Below, in pieces: positions 59,458-64,000 of a stretch of 64,000 nucleotides of DNA (position 1 is the stretch's first letter; the number at the start of each line of letters is the position of its first letter). The notes under the pieces are model-generated. The model searched no databases and was not told the origin of the DNA. It saw only the letters and a list, made by a program, of their open reading frames with translations. This stretch comes from Spartobacteria bacterium. GTDB lineage: Bacteria; Verrucomicrobiota; Verrucomicrobiia; Chthoniobacterales; UBA10450. The stretch covers positions 317,784-381,783 of the forward strand of contig PLCN01000021.1 in NCBI GenBank assembly GCA_003134785.1. Direction: 5' to 3'. The position numbers and the translations under genes are program-made.

Positions 59458-62400
59458 TCACGTCAATTTTGCGACGACTGGCGCCTGCTTAGTCCCCATC
59501 GAAGACTTCTTGAAGCAATCACCGGTGGTTTCCCGTTGCGCTTCAACGGGTGCTTCGGAAATCGAATCGTCAACTTTCGGTGAAGCTTGGTTTTTCGTGA
59601 TGTCGAGGGCGACGACTATCTCCTGCTGCCGTTTCGCGACGTTCGCAAGTTTCTCCTCGTGCTCGAATGGATGATCGAGCTGCTTGGTTAAGTCAGCGGA
59701 TTGGCGGTGCGATTGGGCGAGTTCGGTTTCACGTTCGCGGAGACGATCCTCGAAGCTGTCCAGCGAGTGTTCGAGCGATGCGATCGTGCCCGCGGCGCTG
59801 TCGCTGATATTCGCGCGATAGCTGTGTTTGCCGTGGATCAGAAGCGTCGCGCGATCGTCGAAACGCTCAACGGAAATCGGAAAACCGCCGATGTTGCCAA
59901 TCGCTTTCGTCGATTCGAAAGGCTTTATTGCGGCTGACAAGAACACAAGTGTGCGACCGGCTTTGACGCGATCAGTGAAAGTTTCGTTCTTCAGCGTCAT
60001 GACGAAATTGTCTCCGCGCGTGCTCGTCCGCGTGCGCAGGTCCTCCCGAATGTTCGCGATTTCGCGTTCAAGGAGTGCCGCGCTGTCGTTCAGCCGGCGA
60101 ATGCGGTAGCGCATTTGATAGAGAGTTTCGACGTGCTGCTTCTTCAACCGCGTAAGGCGCATCACTTCGGCATCGATCGTGGCTTTCTCGATGACTAGCG
60201 GGTTGCCTGACGCGATTGCTTTCACCTCGGCGTAAGTGAGCGCAGCGGAATCGACGTCTTCAGCGCGGCGCATCGTTGCATCGCTAGTCATCACTTGCGC
60301 GATGAAGCGGCATTTTGTTTCCAGCGTTTGCCACATGTAGGCGTCGAAGCTGCCTTCGGTGACGTAGCGAAAGACCTTCACGTATTCGTTCTGGTTTCCT
60401 TGCCTGATGATTCGGCCTTCGCGTTGCTCGATGTCCGCCGGTCGCCAGGGCGCATCGAGATGATGCAATGCGACGAGACGTGTCTGAACGTTCGTGCCTT
60501 CGCCCATTTTCAACGTGCTGCCGAGTAGGATGCGAATCTTCCCTTCGCGCACAGATTTGAACAGTGCCGCCTTTGAGGCGTCGTCGTTGAACTGTTGCGC
60601 GAAGGCGATCTCGCGGGCAGGAATGCCGTGGTCGATCAGCTTCGCCCATACGTCTTCATAAACGGAGAACCACCCGGAGACTGGCGTGGGCGTCGAGAGA
60701 TCGCAAAAGACGAGCTGGGCACCACGGTGCAGAGTCGATTCGAGCCAGATCTGGTGAATCTTCCCCACCGCGAGGTTCGTTTTCGAATCGGGATTGTCGC
60801 GGACGTGCGGAAGGACCAGGCGAAAATCTAGCGCGGCTTTGCGGCCGTCGGTCGTCACCTTCAACATGTTGTCATGCCGCGGATCGACTCGGCCGCTTTT
60901 GATCTTCTCGACGCGCCTAACGAGTTCATCGACGTAGCGTTTCAATTCTGGGCTGCTCGGTGCGCTCACCGTGATTGGTCGCCCTTGATCGAGCTTGGGG
61001 ACCGGCAATTTGAGCATCTCGGCCGTTTGCACGTCTGCGACCTGCCGGAATTGCTGCATTAGTTCGGGGACGTTCACGAAGCGCGCGAAGCGGCTTTGCA
61101 ATCGATAACCGCTTCCGTCCGGGCTCAGCTCCATGGAGGTGACGGTCTCGCCAAAGGTTCCGGCCCATGAATCGAAATGCTGGAGCGAGTTGCGACGCAG
61201 AGTGTTCATCTGGAGGTAGCGCTGCATCGTGAACATCTCGGCCATCGTGTTCGAGATCGGTGTGCCGGTGGCGAAGACGATACCGCCTCCTTTGTTCCGT
61301 GCCTGGATGTGCTGGACCTTGAGGAAGAGATCGAACGCGCGTTCGGACGCAGTCTGCGGCAGACCGGCAACGCGCGTCATTTTTGTGACGTAGAAGAGGT
61401 TCTTGAACTTGTGCGCTTCATCGATAAAGAGCCGGTCGATTCCGAGTTCTTCAAACGTGAGAGTGTTGTCCTTCTTCTGATCAGCCGAAAGGGTTTCGAG
61501 CTTCGCCGTTAGGCGCTTCTTCACGCGCTCCAGTTCTTTGACGAGACGCGTGCCGCGATCGGCGCGTTCCTCGCGAATCGCGATTTCGATTTCGTCGATT
61601 TGCTCGGAGATGAAGTTACGTCGCGTTGCGAGCGAGACCGGAATTTTCTCAAAACTGGCGTGCGTGACGATCACGGCATCCCAATTCGCCGTCGCAATTC
61701 GGCTGAATAGCCGTGCGCGTCTGCTCGCTTCGAAGTCTTCCTTTCCGGCGACGAGAATGTTCGCAGTCGGATAGAGCGTGAGCAGCTCGGACGAGAACTG
61801 ACCGAGCATATGATTCGGCACGACAAACATTGGCTTTGTCGCAAGACCAAGCCGCTTCAGTTCGATTGCCGCTGCAACCATCGTGTAGGTCTTGCCGGCA
61901 CCGACAACGTGAGCGAGCAGCGTGTTGTCGCTCTGCACGATGCGCCAGACCGCGTTCTTTTGATGCGGACGCAACGTGACCTGCTGGCTGCTCGCCGGCA
62001 GCGTCAGATGACTGCCGTTGAAAACGCGCAGACGGATGGAGTTAAATTCGTCGTTGTACTTGCGGCAGAGACGCTCCCGCCGCGCGTCGTCTTCCCAGAT
62101 CCACACTGTGAACCGCTCTTTGATCTTCTCCAGCCGGTCGCGCGCGGCTTCGGTTTCCTGCACGTTGATGACGACGGTGTCTTTCTGTCTATCGCGATCG
62201 TAAACAGTCGGCGTCTTGAGATTCAGCGCGTCCTGAATCAGCTCCAGTGCCGAGTATCGCATCGTCCCCCACTCGGTTGTGTTCGCGACAGTGCCGCGCG
62301 CGTTGAAGTCACCTCGGACGAACCACGTTCCGAGCGCGGCAGCATGCGAAACGCTGACGCTTTCGACGCCGATCAATGAGTTCGCGAATGCCTCTACGTC

Positions 62401-64000
62401 GTCGGCTGGAATCCAGACTGCGCCGAGGCGCGCATCAATATCTGAAGCGGTGAGGTCCTCGGGCTGAACAGCCTCAAGGCCGGTGACGTTCTCGCGATAC
62501 GCCGGATCGTTGCTAGCTGCCGCGCGAGCTTCGACGAGCTTCATGCGCACATCGCCAGAAAGGTACTGATCGTCTGTTTCCCATTCGCGTGTTTCGGGAT
62601 TGCGGAAGACGAGCCCTTTCAGCTCGGGAAGAAACTCTCCGGGCGGTCTGCCGAGGAGCGCTTCCATCCGCGCGAGATCCACGCGACCAGTTTCATTGAG
62701 CGAAAGAACAAGGGCATCGCGCGGTGATTCCGCCGCGCGTGCCGGCTGCAGCTGCTGGATTGTGCGTTCACGAAAGATAGCAGCCTTCGTCGCGCGCTTC
62801 GTGTCTTCGTCATATTCCTCCAGTGAGCAAAGCAGCGGACAATCCGGATCACCGCGAAAGGCGCGCCGATTCGCGCTTTCGTTGATTGCGCCGAACCGCG
62901 AGACGAAATGGTCGTAGAGGACGTTGAGCTGCCTGCGCGTGTCGCGCACTTCATCTTCGCCGCGATCGTCGAGCTGAGTTCGGAGAACTTCGCGAACGGC
63001 CTCGCGGACTTTGATCATTCCGCGAATGCGGCGGGCGGTTTCGTCTGGCAGATTCGCGACTGGAGTGAGCGTGCTGCCAGTACGAATGGCTATCGTGCCG
63101 TCCACGATTGTGAAGGCGTTTTCCTTTACGCTGTCAGGCGCCATGACGATTGGCGCCGATTGAAGCTGTGGTGCTTCATGCTCGGCTCTGCGGTAGATCC
63201 TTTGCGGCAGCGCAGCCACGGCCTCGGCCAGCGCGCTCGCAAGATCGCGACCGTCGGGGACCAGTGCAGGTTCGTTGCTCCGGTACATCGTGCCGGCATG
63301 CGCCATCCTTCCGAGCATCATGTGAGGATGCGCGGCGAAGTATTCGTTTATCTGAAACGCCACGCCATCGGCATTGACGTGCTCAGCAAGATTGAGCCAC
63401 GCGGGACCACTCGCTTTCTCGCCATTCGCCGGTTTCCGAAGAAACACAATGTCCGCCGTGACTTCGGTATTCGCGTTCTTCTTGAATGCGTTGTTCGGCA
63501 GCCGGATTGCGCCGACGAAATCAACCTTCTCAGCAAGGTAATCCCGCAGGCCGGAGTTGACCTTGTCGAGCGTTCCTTTCGATGTGATGAACGCGATCAA
63601 TCCACCTGGCCGAACGTGCTCGACGGTTTTGGCGAAGAAGTAGTCGTGAACCAGAAAGCTGCGGTCGTTAAACTGCGGGTCGTGCAGTTTGTAATCACCG
63701 AACGGGACGTTGGAGATCGCGAGATCGAAGGATTCGTTAGGCAAGGCAGCACTCTCGTAGCCTTGCGCGTAAATGTTCGCGTCAGGATAAAGTTGCTGTG
63801 CAATTGCGGCAGTCAGCGGATCGATTTCAATGCCGCTGAGGCGTGAGCGTGCGCTGATTTCTTCAGGCATCAGCCCGAAGAAATGTCCAATCCCGAGCGC
63901 GGGCTCGAGGATGCGCCCGCCTTCGAACCCCAGGCGATCGAGCGCTGCATAGATCGCGGAGATCACTGTCGCCGACGTGTAGTGCGCGTTGAGCGTCGTC
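59458..64000 (-). CDS. Giant N6-adenine methylase / SNF2-type helicase (5' end cut by window)
   Basis: More than 1500 residues, still open at 64000: in-frame codons before the GTG at 63966 read TTLNAHYTSAT, a typical conserved lead-in. The N-terminal methylase has GRILEPALGIGHFFGL (motif I) and LAISNVPFGDYKLHD (NPPY-like). The helicase half has LLAHVVGAGKTYTMVAAA, LFIDEAHKFKNLFYVT, IVFATGTPISNTMAEMFTMQ and QREGRIIRQGNQNEYVKVF. The C-terminus is coiled-coil-like. Such proteins are carried by conjugative plasmids, ICEs and large phages and are linked to anti-restriction (DarB-like) or DNA protection during transfer. It supports the view that the whole right part is a mobile element. Confidence 0.9.
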   Translation of the reverse strand, partial: TTLNAHYTSATVISAIYAALDRLGFEGGRILEPALGIGHFFGLMPEEISARSRLSGIEIDPLTAAIAQQLYPDANIYAQGYESAALPNESFDLAISNVPFGDYKLHDPQFNDRSFLVHDYFFAKTVEHVRPGGLIAFITSKGTLDKVNSGLRDYLAEKVDFVGAIRLPNNAFKKNANTEVTADIVFLRKPANGEKASGPAWLNLAEHVNADGVAFQINEYFAAHPHMMLGRMAHAGTMYRSNEPALVPDGRDLASALAEAVAALPQRIYRRAEHEAPQLQSAPIVMAPDSVKENAFTIVDGTIAIRTGSTLTPVANLPDETARRIRGMIKVREAVREVLRTQLDDRGEDEVRDTRRQLNVLYDHFVSRFGAINESANRRAFRGDPDCPLLCSLEEYDEDTKRATKAAIFRERTIQQLQPARAAESPRDALVLSLNETGRVDLARMEALLGRPPGEFLPELKGLVFRNPETREWETDDQYLSGDVRMKLVEARAAASNDPAYRENVTGLEAVQPEDLTASDIDARLGAVWIPADDVEAFANSLIGVESVSVSHAAALGTWFVRGDFNARGTVANTTEWGTMRYSALELIQDALNLKTPTVYDRDRQKDTVVINVQETEAARDRLEKIKERFTVWIWEDDARRERLCRKYNDEFNSIRLRVFNGSHLTLPASSQQVTLRPHQKNAVWRIVQSDNTLLAHVVGAGKTYTMVAAAIELKRLGLATKPMFVVPNHMLGQFSSELLTLYPTANILVAGKEDFEASRRARLFSRIATANWDAVIVTHASFEKIPVSLATRRNFISEQIDEIEIAIREERADRGTRLVKELERVKKRLTAKLETLSADQKKDNTLTFEELGIDRLFIDEAHKFKNLFYVTKMTRVAGLPQTASERAFDLFLKVQHIQARNKGGGIVFATGTPISNTMAEMFTMQRYLQMNTLRRNSLQHFDSWAGTFGETVTSMELSPDGSGYRLQSRFARFVNVPELMQQFRQVADVQTAEMLKLPVPKLDQGRPITVSAPSSPELKRYVDELVRRVEKIKSGRVDPRHDNMLKVTTDGRKAALDFRLVLPHVRDNPDSKTNLAVGKIHQIWLESTLHRGAQLVFCDLSTPTPVSGWFSVYEDVWAKLIDHGIPAREIAFAQQFNDDASKAALFKSVREGKIRILLGSTLKMGEGTNVQTRLVALHHLDAPWRPADIEQREGRIIRQGNQNEYVKVFRYVTEGSFDAYMWQTLETKCRFIAQVMTSDATMRRAEDVDSAALTYAEVKAIASGNPLVIEKATIDAEVMRLTRLKKQHVETLYQMRYRIRRLNDSAALLEREIANIREDLRTRTSTRGDNFVMTLKNETFTDRVKAGRTLVFLSAAIKPFESTKAIGNIGGFPISVERFDDRATLLIHGKHSYRANISDSAAGTIASLEHSLDSFEDRLRERETELAQSHRQSADLTKQLDHPFEHEEKLANVAKRQQEIVVALDITKNQASPKVDDSISEAPVEAQRETTGDCFKKSSMGTKQAPVVAKLT

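Noticed and set aside
7994-63741. GCCTAAC/GTTAGGC words as integron attC core sites
   Set aside because: They match the attC core consensus, but they are solitary, lie inside intact genes and are not paired into imperfect palindromes, so there is no gene-cassette array.
62908-63846. 312-codon plus-strand ORF
   Set aside because: Antisense to the large methylase-helicase; no recognisable domain.
1-64000. CRISPR array or insertion sequence
   Set aside because: No regularly spaced repeats and no transposase reading frame were found.

Overview
The window is a roughly 57 % GC bacterial chromosome segment (GC judged by eye). About 17 kb of ordinary housekeeping genes are followed by about 47 kb of accessory DNA that looks like an integrative conjugative element (ICE) loaded with defence-type cargo. 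Gene content, codon style and the cyclase and DUF2064 families suggest a soil Verrucomicrobiota (Chthoniobacterales or Udaeobacter-like). That placement is an inference, because no rRNA is present.

Left part (1-16.9 kb): gpsA (cut by the window edge) and plsY for glycerophospholipid synthesis, mnmG for tRNA wobble modification, a TVP38-type membrane protein, a homocysteine methyltransferase and a cyclase/formamidase, all on the minus strand. On the plus strand follow a methyltransferase, a DUF2064 nucleotidyl/glycosyltransferase, an NAD-dependent epimerase, an MgtE-like transporter, a GT2 glycosyltransferase, a sulfite-oxidase-like molybdoenzyme, trxB, a GT4 glycosyltransferase and a GNAT acetyltransferase, with mutM on the minus strand. 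A frameshifted pseudogene and a duplicated scrap of the epimerase lie at 9.2-9.76 kb.

Boundary (16.96-17.28 kb): a degenerate tRNA-Thr whose 5' half is intact up to the anticodon is followed 190 bp later by a complete tRNA-Thr(UGU). This is what a tRNA-targeted integration leaves behind. Small regulatory and unknown genes follow (17.3-21.1 kb).

Conjugation module (21.5-35.5 kb, minus strand): a Trb/VirB-type type IV secretion set in canonical trb order, C, D, E, then a lipoprotein, J, L, F, G, I. It is interrupted between trbE (VirB4) and the trbK-like lipoprotein gene by a four-gene plus-strand cassette (27.9-32.0 kb). The cassette encodes a dCTP deaminase, a second dCTP-deaminase paralogue with the catalytic Glu changed to Gln, a degenerate HD domain fused to a TIR domain, and a ThiL-like protein. 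It looks like an undescribed nucleotide-sensing or nucleotide-depleting TIR defence system. A ClpB-like AAA+ ATPase lies where trbB (VirB11) would be expected.

Defence islands (37-64 kb): a DUF5677 protein and a small ppGpp-hydrolase-like HD protein come first. A four-gene restriction-modification-like operon follows (adenine methyltransferase, DEAH helicase, GIY-YIG nuclease, DUF262-DUF1524-AlbA_2 protein). Next is a cluster with no counterpart I recognise: a DGQHR (DndB-like) protein, a B12-type radical SAM enzyme, two different GHKL ATPases, an unknown Rossmann-like protein, a HerA-type ATPase and a second, SPL-like radical SAM enzyme. A DUF4062/TIR-like gene split by one in-frame TGA comes after it. 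The window ends inside a giant methylase-helicase protein typical of conjugative elements and phages. No integrase, relaxase or VirD4 is visible; these would have to lie beyond 64 kb.
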